Positions 44,495 to 53,210 of a stretch of 64,000 bases of DNA are shown in pieces. The DNA is taken from contig NZ_BMDZ01000010.1 of assembly GCF_014636235.1 (NCBI RefSeq), positions 36,862-100,861 of the forward strand, in the 5' to 3' direction. The position numbers and the translations under genes are program-made. The DNA is from Tistrella bauzanensis. GTDB lineage: Bacteria; Pseudomonadota; Alphaproteobacteria; Tistrellales; Tistrellaceae. Positions within the stretch are counted from its first letter, which is position 1. Every line of letters starts with the position of its first letter. Below the pieces are notes generated by a model, which had not been told where the DNA came from, did not search any database, and was given only the letters and a program-made list of their open reading frames with translations.

Positions 44495-44509
44495 GTCCAT
44501 ATTATGGAC
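44495..44509. promoter_or_regulatory. IclR-type operator-like palindrome, site 2
   Basis: GTCCATATTATGGAC is a perfect 15-bp palindrome (arms GTCCATA and TATGGAC). It lies 87 bases before the IclR-family gene. IclR-family regulators bind palindromes of this size, so autoregulation and control of the divergent E1 operon are likely. Confidence 0.65.
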
Positions 44510-44595
44510 CTTTGGCCGATCTTGCCGTCACCCGTGTTTCACGCCGAGAGTGGCCCGTTCGAAGGCGGCCCGGCGCCACTGGAGGAAACGCTGTC

Positions 44596-45504
44596 ATGCC
44601 AGAAACCACTCTGGGCGCGCCCGGCAGGGCTGCCGCCTCTGTTCGTCGTGCGGCGGCGGCCCCGGCCACGGCCGCACCGGCTGCCCCCACCGGCACCCAA
44701 TCGGTGGAACGCGCGATCAGCCTGCTGCGCATCCTGGCGCGCCGCGACGCAGGCGGTGCCCGCCTGGTCGACGTGGTGGCGGATAGCGGGCTGAACAAGC
44801 CGACCGTCCGCCGCCTGCTGCTGGTGCTGATGCGCGAGGGGCTGGTCGATCAGGATCCCGGCAGCCGCCGCTATCATCTGGGGGTCGAAACCTTCGCGCT
44901 GGGCTCGGTCGCGGCCGAGCGCTTCGGCATTCGCAAGATCGCCGCACCCGCCGTGCTGCGGATCGCGGAAGCATCGGGCGATACCGCCTATCTGTCGGTG
45001 CGCAGCGGCTTCGACGCGATCTGCGTGGAACGCCAGGAAGGCGCCTTCCCGATCCGCACCCTGACCCTGGCAGTCGGCGACCGGCGGCCGCTGGGCGTGG
45101 GGGCGGGCAGTCTGGCGCTGTTGTCGTTCCAGCCCGATCCCAATGAAATCCGCTCGATCATCGACGTCAATGCCGGTCGGGTGAATGCCTATGCGCCGCG
45201 GATCGAGCCCCAGCGCCTGCTGTCTCTGGTGGACCAGACCCGCGCGCAGGGTTATGCCTTCAATGACGGCATGATCGTGGCGGGGATGAGCGCGGTCGCC
45301 GTGCCGATCCTGAACCGTCGCGGCGAACCCGAGGCGGCGCTGAGCATCGCTGCCATCGACAGCCGGATGTCGCCGGAACGGCGCGCCCAGTTGCTGGCCC
45401 TGTTGCAGCGCGAGCGCGAGCGGATCGAACAGCAACTGGGCCGCACCCAGTCGCCGGGGGTGCGTGATCTGGCGATGCGCGCGCGCGGCCGCATGCGCGC
45501 CTGA
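44596..45504 (+). CDS. IclR-family transcriptional regulator
   Basis: A 302-residue regulator. After an alanine/proline-rich N-terminus, the winged helix-turn-helix runs from SVERAISLLRILARRD to GLNKPTVRRLLLVLMREGLV (about residues 35-95). The IclR effector domain contains YHLGVETFALGSVAAERFGI, GDTAYLSVRSGFDAICVER and MIVAGMSAVAVPILNR. GGAGGAAA sits before the ATG at 44596. It is divergent from the E1 alpha/beta genes and followed 35 bases later by a thiolase, and probably controls both. Confidence 0.9.
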   Translation: MPETTLGAPGRAAASVRRAAAAPATAAPAAPTGTQSVERAISLLRILARRDAGGARLVDVVADSGLNKPTVRRLLLVLMREGLVDQDPGSRRYHLGVETFALGSVAAERFGIRKIAAPAVLRIAEASGDTAYLSVRSGFDAICVERQEGAFPIRTLTLAVGDRRPLGVGAGSLALLSFQPDPNEIRSIIDVNAGRVNAYAPRIEPQRLLSLVDQTRAQGYAFNDGMIVAGMSAVAVPILNRRGEPEAALSIAAIDSRMSPERRAQLLALLQRERERIEQQLGRTQSPGVRDLAMRARGRMRA

Positions 45505-45539
45505 ACCTGCCACGCGCGCCTGAACAAGGGAGACAATCG

Positions 45540-46742
45540 ATGTCGGCTACTGAAACCCGGGTGTGCATCGCAGGCTGGGCGCATACGCCCTTCGGCAAGC
45601 TGGATGCGCTGGACCTTGAAGCGCTGATCGTGCAGGCGGCGCGCGATGCCATGGCCCATGCCGGCATCGATGGCGCCCAGGTCGACGGCATCTTCGTCGG
45701 CCTGTTCAACAATGGCTTTTCGGCGCAGGATTTCGCGGCCGGGCTGGCGCTTCAGGCCGATCCGGGGTTGCGCTTCAAGCCCGCCACCCGGGTGGAGAAC
45801 GCCTGCGCCACCGGATCGGCGGCGATCCATGCCGCGCAGGATTTCATCCGCGCCGGGCGTGGCCGGGTGGTGCTGGTGATCGGCGCCGAGCAGATGAGCC
45901 GCACCGCCGGCGACAAGGTCGGCGATCTGCTGCTGGGCGCCAGCTATCGGCGCGAGGAAGGTAATATTCCGGGCGGTTTCGCCGGCGTGTTCGGCCAGAT
46001 CGCCCAGGCCTATTTCGCGAAGAATGGCGACCAGATGGATGCGCTGGCGATGATCGCCGCCAAGAACCATCGCAATGGCTGCGCCAATCCGTATGCCCAG
46101 ATGCGCCGGGATTTCGGCTTTGAATTCTGCAACACGGTGAGTGACAAGAATCCGCTGGTGGCGGGACCGTTGCGGCGAACCGATTGTTCGCTGGTCTCGG
46201 ACGGTGCGGCGGCGCTGGTGCTGGCGGACGAGACGATGGCCCGCGAGCTGACCCAGGCATCAGGGGTGGTGCCGGTGGCGTTCCGGGCGGCGGTGCAGGT
46301 GAATGAGTTCCTGCCGCTGTCGCGCCGCGACCCGACGGTGCTGGAGGGCGCGGCCGAAGCCTGGCGGCGGGCGCTGGGCGAGGCGAAGCTGACCCTGGAC
46401 GACCTGCATCTGGTGGAAACCCATGACTGCTTCACCATTGCCGAGATGATGGAGTATGAGGCCATGGGCCTGACCGCGCCCGGCGACGGCGCCCGCGCCA
46501 TCCGCGAGGGCTGGACCGAAAAGGGCGGCCGGCTGCCGGTCAACCCGTCGGGGGGATTGAAGGCCAAGGGACACCCGATCGGCGCCACCGGCGTGTCGAT
46601 GCATGTGCTGGCGGCGATGCAGGTGACCGGCACCGCGCCCGAAGGCATGCAGATCCCGAACGCGGTGCGTGCCGGCGTGTTCAACATGGGCGGGGCCGCC
46701 GTGGCCAATTACACCAGCATCCTGGAGCCGCTGGGCGCTTGA
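45540..46742 (+). CDS. Thiolase-family acetyl-CoA acetyltransferase
   Basis: A 400-residue thiolase with the active-site cysteine in RVENACATGSAAIH, the second catalytic region ETHDCFTIAEMMEYE and the C-terminal GHPIGATGVSMHVL with its His. The order and length fit the family. AAGGGAG (45526-45532) precedes the ATG. It follows the IclR gene in the same direction. It would cleave or condense beta-ketoacyl-CoA; which direction is used is unknown. Confidence 0.88.
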   Translation: MSATETRVCIAGWAHTPFGKLDALDLEALIVQAARDAMAHAGIDGAQVDGIFVGLFNNGFSAQDFAAGLALQADPGLRFKPATRVENACATGSAAIHAAQDFIRAGRGRVVLVIGAEQMSRTAGDKVGDLLLGASYRREEGNIPGGFAGVFGQIAQAYFAKNGDQMDALAMIAAKNHRNGCANPYAQMRRDFGFEFCNTVSDKNPLVAGPLRRTDCSLVSDGAAALVLADETMARELTQASGVVPVAFRAAVQVNEFLPLSRRDPTVLEGAAEAWRRALGEAKLTLDDLHLVETHDCFTIAEMMEYEAMGLTAPGDGARAIREGWTEKGGRLPVNPSGGLKAKGHPIGATGVSMHVLAAMQVTGTAPEGMQIPNAVRAGVFNMGGAAVANYTSILEPLGA

Positions 46743-46839
46743 TCCTGGCACCTGCCCCCCGCGCCGCGCCGCAGGCGCGGGGCAGCTTTGCGGGCAGAAT
46801 GTTCGCCTGCTAATAAGTGGGCTTGCTAAGCTTCGGCGC

Positions 46840-47400
46840 ATGATGCCAATTCATGAGGTCATGCGCCCGATGCTGCCGATTGCTCAACCCGGCGAGACGC
46901 CCCAACAGATCCTGCCGGCCGTGGGACCGGCGGCCCCGCCCCGTGCCCGGCTGGGCTGGACGGTGGCGCGCCTTGCGCGTAGCTGGCGCAGTGTGCTGGA
47001 TGCGCGTCTGGCCCCCCATGGGCTGACCCAGTCGCGCTGGCGGGTGCTGAATGTGGTGTCGACCACATCCCGGCCGCTGACGCAGCGTGAACTGGCCGAC
47101 CGGCTGGCGATCGAGGCGCCGACCCTGGTGCGGCTGCTGGACCGGCTGGAGGCGGACGGGCTGGTGGAACGTCGGCCCGACGGCCAGGACCGGCGGCGCA
47201 AGGTGATCGGTCTGGGACCGAAGGCGGCGCCGGCCACCGATGCCATCGCCCGCGAGATCGCGGCCGTGCGCGCCGATCTGCTGGGCGGGCTGACCGATGA
47301 TCAGATCGCCCAGGCCCTGCTGGTGCTGGACGCCGTGCAGGGTGCTGCCGAGCACCTGCGGGCCGCGATACCCCGACCCGAACCGGAGGACCGCCCGTGA
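46840..47400 (+). CDS. MarR-family transcriptional regulator
   Basis: About 186 residues. The winged helix-turn-helix contains GLTQSRWRVLNVVSTTSRPL, TQRELADRLAIEAPTLVRL and the wing RRPDGQDRRRKVIGL. Starts at 46840, 46843 and 46861 are all possible; none has a strong ribosome site. Its stop overlaps the start of the broken MFS exporter gene by four bases, the usual layout of an EmrR-EmrB-like regulator/efflux pair. With the pump destroyed, this regulator has probably lost its local target. Confidence 0.85.
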   Translation: MMPIHEVMRPMLPIAQPGETPQQILPAVGPAAPPRARLGWTVARLARSWRSVLDARLAPHGLTQSRWRVLNVVSTTSRPLTQRELADRLAIEAPTLVRLLDRLEADGLVERRPDGQDRRRKVIGLGPKAAPATDAIAREIAAVRADLLGGLTDDQIAQALLVLDAVQGAAEHLRAAIPRPEPEDRP

Positions 47401-48382
47401 CGGCGCCCAGGGATTGCGAACCTGCGCCCGAGGCACCGCCGCCGCAGCGCCCTGAGGCCCCGTCGGCGGCGACCGTCACCACCCGCGAGCGGCGGCTGGG
47501 CTTGCGCAAGCTGTATGTGCTGGATGTGCTGGCGATTTCGGTGTTCGTGGCCGCCCCTGCTCGGCGGCTTCGCGCCCGGCGCCCATGCGGCCATCGTGGC
47601 GCGGGTCATCCAGGGGGCCGCGGCCGGTATGATCCAGCCGCTGGCGATGGTGGTGATCTTCCGGATGTATCCGCCCGACAAGCGCGGGTCGGCGATGGGG
47701 CTGTACGGGGCTGGGTGTGGTGCTGGCGCCGGCACTCGCGCCCACCCTGGGCGGCGCGCTGGTGGAATTCGCCGGCTGGCGGTCGGTGTTCTTCGTGGCG
47801 ATTTCGGTCTGTCTGGCGGGCATCGTCATCGCGTTGAAGGCGCTGCCCGATGCACGCCCGCCGGGAGCCGGCGGGCGTTTCGACCTGCTGGGCTTCGGCC
47901 TGCTGGCGGTGGCCATGTCATCGCTGATCGCCGTGCTGAGCATGGGGATGAGCCAGGGCTGGCTGTCGGTTCAGGTTCTGGCGGCGGCGGTGTTGGCGGT
48001 GGCGGCCGGTGCCTGTTTCCTGGCGTGGGAGCGGCGGGTCGCACGGCCATTGATGGATCTGAAAATCTATCGCGCGCCGGGCTTCGGTGCGGCGGCGCTG
48101 TGTTCCATGACCCTGGGGCTGGGCCTGTTTGGTTCCACATATCTGCTGCCGCTGCCCGAAAACCAGGTGGCATAAGGGGCGGCCGCCCTGAATGTCAACC
48201 GCCAGTTCGGCGGCGCGGTCGGCGTGGCCATTCTGGCGGTGGTGCTTGAATCCGCCGAAGTGGCGCTGCCCGGCCGGCCGCTCGACGCCTTCGCCATCAC
48301 CCTCGCGGTGATGGGCGGCTTCGGGCTGACCGCGATGGTCGTGGCGGTGATGCTGCCCGGCCGGCGGGACGGTGCCCCGTAA
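47397..48382 (+). pseudogene. Decayed MFS drug-efflux (DHA2/EmrB-type) gene
   Basis: Recognisable MFS pieces lie in three registers. First, LGLRKLYVLDVLAISVFVAA in the frame of 47397. Then PLLGGFAPGAH and ARVIQGAAAGMIQPLAMVVI in the +1 frame to about 47710. Then VLAPALAPTLGGALVEFAGW onward in a third frame to a TAA at 48173-48175. Beyond this stop the same frame continues with ALNVNRQFGGAVGVAILAVV to the TAA at 48380. Intact DHA2 proteins have about 460-520 residues and 14 helices; here the first helices and a block of late helices are missing as well. So at least two frameshifts, one stop and two deletions are present. Confidence 0.85.
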
Positions 48383-48451
48383 ATCGCCGGATCCCTACCT
48401 CCCTACCTCCCTGCATGGTGGTCGCTGCCGCCCGGATCGCAGACCAAGCTT

Positions 48452-49345
48452 TCACATGGCCCTGCTTGCCCGAAGCGTCTCCTTGAACAGCTCGAACGCC
48501 GTCGTGCCCTGCCGATCGGGGTAATAGAGGTGGTAGCCGGCGAACGGCTCGCACCACGGTTCCAGCAAGCGGATGAGACGGCCATCGGCAATTGGCGCCG
48601 CCACCAGATCCTCCAGACTGTAGAGGATGCCGAATCCCTCAAGGGCGGCGGCCACCAGCAGATCGCCGTCGTTGAACACCGGCCCGCGGCCTGGCGTGAC
48701 CGTCACCGCATGGCCGTCGCGCTCGAACGACCACGCAGACAGGTCGCCCTGCGCGTCGCGATAGGCGATGCAGCGATGGCGTGCGAGGTCGGCGGGTTCC
48801 ATCGGCGCCGGATGGGCGCTCAGATAGCCGGGAGCGGCCACCACCGCGACGCGAAGCGGAGGCCCGACCGCCAGCGCGATCATGTCCTTCTCCAATCGCT
48901 CGCCGAGCCGGATGCCCGCATCGTAGCGGCCCGCCACGACGTCGGTCATCCCACCCTCGACGCACACCTCGACCTCGATGCCGGGGTGGCGGCGCATGAA
49001 GGACGGGAGCATCGGCCACAGCACCGTGTCCGCGGCGTGTTTGCCCGTCGTGATCCGGACAGTGCCGATCGCTGCCCCGCGTGCCTGGGACAGCGCCTCG
49101 ATCTCGTCGTCCAACCCGGCCAGCGCCGGTGACAGGGTGGCGAGCAGGCGCTCGCCGGCGGCGGTCGGGGCGACGCTGCGCGTCGTGCGGGAGAGCAGGC
49201 GAAAACCGAGCTGGCCCTCCAGCCGCTTCATGGTCTGGCTCAACGCCGACTGGGTGACACCGAGCCGCCGCGCGGCACGCGTGAAGCTGCGGTCGGCGGC
49301 GATCGCCGCGAAGACGGCGAGGTCGCCGAGCTGATCCGGACGCAT
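48452..49345 (-). CDS. LysR-family transcriptional regulator
   Basis: A 297-residue LysR-type regulator. The N-terminal helix-turn-helix contains LAVFAAIAADRSFTRAARRL and GVTQSALSQTMKRLEGQLGF. The periplasmic-binding-like effector domain contains GTVRITTGKHAADTVLWPML, typical of the CrgA/AaeR-like group. It is divergent from an SDR gene, with an AT-rich 102-bp region between holding likely LysR sites. The most likely target is the SDR. Confidence 0.9.
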   Translation of the reverse strand: MRPDQLGDLAVFAAIAADRSFTRAARRLGVTQSALSQTMKRLEGQLGFRLLSRTTRSVAPTAAGERLLATLSPALAGLDDEIEALSQARGAAIGTVRITTGKHAADTVLWPMLPSFMRRHPGIEVEVCVEGGMTDVVAGRYDAGIRLGERLEKDMIALAVGPPLRVAVVAAPGYLSAHPAPMEPADLARHRCIAYRDAQGDLSAWSFERDGHAVTVTPGRGPVFNDGDLLVAAALEGFGILYSLEDLVAAPIADGRLIRLLEPWCEPFAGYHLYYPDRQGTTAFELFKETLRASRAM

Positions 49346-49447
49346 TGATGATCCCCGCTACTGAGGCCTATCATTAATCAGATCATTATCTCCATAAATT
49401 AGCATGACGACATAGTCAGTAGCAGTGGAGCGAATGAGGAGCAGGCA

Positions 49448-50254
49448 ATGGGCAAGATCTGGCTGGTGACGGGCGCAAGCCGGGGACTTGGACGCGAAAT
49501 CACGCGCGCGGCGCTCGATGCGGGCGAAACGGTCGTGGCGACGGCGCGCGTCCCCGACGCGGTGCGCGAGGCCTGTGGGGGCGACCATGATCGCCTGCAC
49601 GTGCGCGCGCTCGATATCACCGACGCCGAAGCCGCGAACGCGGTCGTCGCCGAGACCACCGGGCGGTTCGGTGCGATCGACGTGCTGGTCAACAATGCCG
49701 GCTATGCCGAACTGGGCTTCTTCGAGACCTTCACCGATGCGGCTGTGCGGCGTCAGTTCGAGGTCAACCTGTTCGGCACAATGAATGTCGCGCGCGCGGT
49801 CGCCCCCCATATGCGTGCGCGTCGCTCAGGCCTCATCGTCACCATCTCGTCGGTCAGCGGGCTGGTCTCCAACGGCGGGGGGGGCGTCTACGCGGCGTCG
49901 AAGTTCGCGGTCGAGGGATGGATGGAGGGTTTTGCGCAGGAACTGGCACCATTGGGCGTCCGCTCGCTCCTGGTCGAGCCGGGGATGCTGCGCACCGACT
50001 TCATGGACCAACAGTCGGCGCGCTTCGGCAGCATCGACATTCCCGACTATGCCGAGGCGGTCGCGCAGTATCGCGCATTCGTGGACGGGGCCAATGGCAG
50101 GCAGCCGGGCGATCCGAAGCTGCTCGCCGCGCGGATCGTGGCGCTGGCGTCGCAGGCCGAGGTGCCATCGCGTCTCGTGTTCGGCGACGACGCCCGGCAA
50201 TGGGCCGGCGCGAAGCTCGACCAGTTGCGGCAGGAGATCGCCCGGTCCGCCTGA
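49448..50254 (+). CDS. Short-chain dehydrogenase/reductase
   Basis: A 268-residue SDR. Cofactor motif TGASRGLGREI, NNAGYAELGF, catalytic Ser in TISSVSGLVSNGG and YAASKFAVEGWMEGFAQEL (Tyr-x-x-x-Lys). The length and C-terminal part (AARIVALASQAEVPSRLVFG) fit the classical subgroup often paired with LysR genes. AGGAG precedes the ATG. It is divergently arranged with the LysR gene at 48452. Confidence 0.9.
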   Translation: MGKIWLVTGASRGLGREITRAALDAGETVVATARVPDAVREACGGDHDRLHVRALDITDAEAANAVVAETTGRFGAIDVLVNNAGYAELGFFETFTDAAVRRQFEVNLFGTMNVARAVAPHMRARRSGLIVTISSVSGLVSNGGGGVYAASKFAVEGWMEGFAQELAPLGVRSLLVEPGMLRTDFMDQQSARFGSIDIPDYAEAVAQYRAFVDGANGRQPGDPKLLAARIVALASQAEVPSRLVFGDDARQWAGAKLDQLRQEIARSA

Positions 50255-50349
50255 CGCGCCGATGATGACATCATGGAGATTGCAACCATAATGCGTTATG
50301 GGTAGCGGGCTGCGAAATCATACCCACCGTCCCGTCGGGGGATGCCCGG

Positions 50350-51267
50350 ATGCTGGTGCGCCATCTGTCCTATTTCGTCACCCTGGCCCGCGAAAAGCAT
50401 TTCGCGCGGGCGGCGGAGGTCTGCCATGTGACGCAGCCGACCCTGTCGGCGGCGATCCGGCGGCTGGAAGAGGATCTGGATGTCAGGCTGGTGGTGCGCA
50501 GCCATCGCTTCGTCGGCCTGACACCCGAAGGCGAAACCCTTCTGGCCTGGGGACGCCAGATCCTCAGCGATTACGACAGCCTGCGCGACGACCTGACCGG
50601 GTTGCGCCAAGGCCTGAGCGGCACGCTGAGGTTGGGGGTGATTCCGGCGGCGATGCCGTCGGTGGCGTTTCTGAGCGCACGGTTCACCAGCGCCCATCCC
50701 GCGGCCGGGATCGCCATTCAGTCGCTGACATCGCGGGCGATCCAGCGCGGGCTCGACGCATTCGAACTGGATGGCGGCCTGACCTATCTTGAAAACGAGC
50801 CGCTGGAGCATGTCCGGCGGGTGCCGTTATACCGTGAGCGCTATGTCTTCCTGACCCATCGCGGCCATCCGATGGCCCGGCGGCGCCAGATCACCTGGGC
50901 ACAGGCGCTGGCCGAACGCTTGTGCCTGTTGAGCGAGGACATGCAGAACCGGCGGATCCTGAACAACATCGCGGCCTCGATCGGCGTGTCGATCACAGCG
51001 CCGGTGGTGAGCAATTCCTTTCTGGGGGTCTGCGCCCATATCCGCCATGGCGCCTGGTCGAGCATCGTGCCCCACACCTTCTTTCACGTCTTCGGCGGCA
51101 ATCGGGATCTGGTGGCGGTGGATCTGGTCGAGCCGGTGCATACCCAGGCGATCGGGCTGGTGCTGTCGGATCGCGACCCGCCATCGCCGATGGCCAGCGC
51201 CCTGCTTGCCTGCACCCGCGAAGCCGATTTCGAATCGGTTTTCACCGGAGTCGGCCTGCCCGAGTGA
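50350..51267 (+). CDS. LysR-family transcriptional regulator
   Basis: A 305-residue LysR-type regulator. The helix-turn-helix contains LSYFVTLAREKHFARAAEVC and VTQPTLSAAIRRLEEDLDV, followed by the effector domain GTLRLGVIPAAMPSVAFLSA. Regulators with this beginning are often found beside formate or oxalate genes. It is co-directional with the OFA-family transporter 281 bases downstream, which it may control. Confidence 0.88.
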   Translation: MLVRHLSYFVTLAREKHFARAAEVCHVTQPTLSAAIRRLEEDLDVRLVVRSHRFVGLTPEGETLLAWGRQILSDYDSLRDDLTGLRQGLSGTLRLGVIPAAMPSVAFLSARFTSAHPAAGIAIQSLTSRAIQRGLDAFELDGGLTYLENEPLEHVRRVPLYRERYVFLTHRGHPMARRRQITWAQALAERLCLLSEDMQNRRILNNIAASIGVSITAPVVSNSFLGVCAHIRHGAWSSIVPHTFFHVFGGNRDLVAVDLVEPVHTQAIGLVLSDRDPPSPMASALLACTREADFESVFTGVGLPE

Positions 51268-51548
51268 CGGCGTCCGGCCGGTTCTGTCCGACCGATTCGG
51301 GCCGGTTGATAGAGCGTATCTATCATGTGTTTATATGATTCAATTTGATGTGGCTCGCGTAAGAGGTGAGCGTGCTGTGTCCGGAGGATCAAGGGGCGCC
51401 TGAAGAGCGGGCCGGTCTCCGGTGGGGGAAATGCCATCAGACGGGCGGGAGCCTGCGCCGCATCGCCATGCGCGCAGGGCAGGGTGGGGTTTGCCGCCCG
51501 GGCCCCGTCATCCGGTCTTCCCCGCTGACGCCGCGTCAAAGGGGAGGC
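51268..51548 (+). promoter_or_regulatory. Intergenic region before the OFA transporter
   Basis: An AT-rich part (51305-51355) with possible promoter elements is followed by about 190 GC-rich bases before AAAGGGGAGG and the transporter start. I recognise no known riboswitch, only possible short stems. The 5' leader may simply be long. Confidence 0.35.
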
Positions 51549-53210
51549 ATGTCATCCATGGTGCAGACCACTGTAATTGCGGGGGAGCCGGGGGCACCCG
51601 GCATTCTCGATCGCACGCGCATCATCGCGCGACCAGGCTTCAATCGCTGGCTGGTGCCGCCGGCGGCCCTCGCCATTCATCTGTGCATCGGCATGGCTTA
51701 TGGCTTCAGCGTCTTCTGGCTGCCGCTGTCGCGGGCGGTCGGTGTCACCCAGTCGGTGGCCTGCACCAATCTCAGCCTGATCGGGGCGCTGACCACCACC
51801 ACCTGCGACTGGCGGATCAGCGATCTGGTCTGGATCTACACCCTGTTCTTCGTGGTGCTGGGCACCTCGGCGGCGCTGTTTGGCGGCTGGCTGGAACGCG
51901 CCGGGCCGCGCAAGGCGGGCGTCGTCGCCGCCCTGTGCTGGTGCGGCGGTCTGGCGCTGTCGGCGCTGGGCATTGCCGTGCATCAGTTGTGGCTGATGTG
52001 GCTGGGGTCCGGCGTCATCGGCGGCATCGGGCTGGGGCTTGGCTATATCTCGCCGGTCTCGACCCTGATCAAATGGTTTCCTGATCGGCGTGGCATGGCG
52101 ACCGGCATGGCGATCATGGGTTTCGGCGGCGGCGCGCTGATCGGCAGCCCACTGGCCGACATGCTGATGAATGCCTATCGCACCCCGGTCTCGGTGGGGG
52201 TGTGGGAAACCTTTCTGACGCTGGCCCTGATCTATCTGGTGTTCATGCTGGCCGGCGCGTTCGGCTATCGGGTGCCGCCGGCCGGCTGGCGGCCTGATGG
52301 CTGGACGCCGCCGCCGGCCAGCCGGGCGATGATCACCCATGGCCATGTCCATCTGCGCGACGCCCACAAGACACCGCAATTCTGGCTGATCTGGGCCGTG
52401 CTGTGCCTGAACGTCTCGGCCAGCATCGGCATCATCGGCGTGGCCGCGCCAATGTTGCAGGAGATATTCGGCGGCAGCCTGGTCGGCGCGCCGGATATAG
52501 GCTTCACGGATTTCGACGACAGCCAGAAACGTACCGCCGCGGCGGTCGCGGCCGGTTTCGTGGGGCTGATCTCGCTGTTCAACATTGGTGGCCGGTTCTT
52601 CTGGGCGTCGCTGTCCGACCGGCTGGGCCGCAAGCTGACCTATGCCGTGTTCTTCGTGCTGGGGGTGGCGCTGTATCTGGCGGCGCCGGTTCTGGCCGGC
52701 GGCCACATGCTGGCGCTGTTCGTGCTGGCCTTCTGCGTCATCGCATCGATGTATGGCGGCGGCTTCGCCACCATTCCCGCCTATCTGGCGGATATCTTCG
52801 GCACCCAGTTCGTGGGCGCCATCCACGGCCGGCTGCTGACCGCATGGTCGACGGCGGGGATATTGGGGCCGCTGGTCGTGGCCTATATGCGCGATGCCCA
52901 GCTTGCCGCCGGTGTGCCGCGGGCGCAGATCTATGACACGATCATGCTGGTGCTGGCGGCAATGCTGGCGCTGGGTTTCGTGGCCAATCTGCTGGTGCGG
53001 CCGCTGGCCACGCGCTGGTTCATGAAGCCGGCCGAGCTTGCGGCGGAACAGGCGCGGCTGCGACCGGTGGATGCCGCCCATGAAGGCTCGTTCGGCATCG
53101 GCCGGGGCGGCATCAGCGGTCCGGCGATGCTGGCCTGGCTGGCGGTGGGCCTGCCGATCCTGTGGGGGATCTGGATCACCTTCAATAAGGCGCTGGTTCT
53201 GTTCCATTGA
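51549..53210 (+). CDS. OFA-family (oxalate/formate antiporter-like) MFS transporter
   Basis: About 553 residues with some twelve transmembrane helices. It begins near FNRWLVPPAALAIHLCIGMA, which matches the OFA family start, and contains KWFPDRRGMATGMAIMGFGG, the diagnostic region after TM4. A second half begins KTPQFWLIWAVLCLNVSASI and contains GRFFWASLSDRLGRK. A GGGAGG-type site lies just before; the ATG at 51558 is an alternative start. The last 29 bases overlap the convergent GGDEF-EAL gene. Substrate is probably a small carboxylate. Confidence 0.88.
   Translation: MSSMVQTTVIAGEPGAPGILDRTRIIARPGFNRWLVPPAALAIHLCIGMAYGFSVFWLPLSRAVGVTQSVACTNLSLIGALTTTTCDWRISDLVWIYTLFFVVLGTSAALFGGWLERAGPRKAGVVAALCWCGGLALSALGIAVHQLWLMWLGSGVIGGIGLGLGYISPVSTLIKWFPDRRGMATGMAIMGFGGGALIGSPLADMLMNAYRTPVSVGVWETFLTLALIYLVFMLAGAFGYRVPPAGWRPDGWTPPPASRAMITHGHVHLRDAHKTPQFWLIWAVLCLNVSASIGIIGVAAPMLQEIFGGSLVGAPDIGFTDFDDSQKRTAAAVAAGFVGLISLFNIGGRFFWASLSDRLGRKLTYAVFFVLGVALYLAAPVLAGGHMLALFVLAFCVIASMYGGGFATIPAYLADIFGTQFVGAIHGRLLTAWSTAGILGPLVVAYMRDAQLAAGVPRAQIYDTIMLVLAAMLALGFVANLLVRPLATRWFMKPAELAAEQARLRPVDAAHEGSFGIGRGGISGPAMLAWLAVGLPILWGIWITFNKALVLFH

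Noticed and set aside
51268-51548. Cobalamin or other riboswitch before the OFA transporter
   Set aside because: GC-rich leader with some box-like pieces, but no complete conserved core of a known class.
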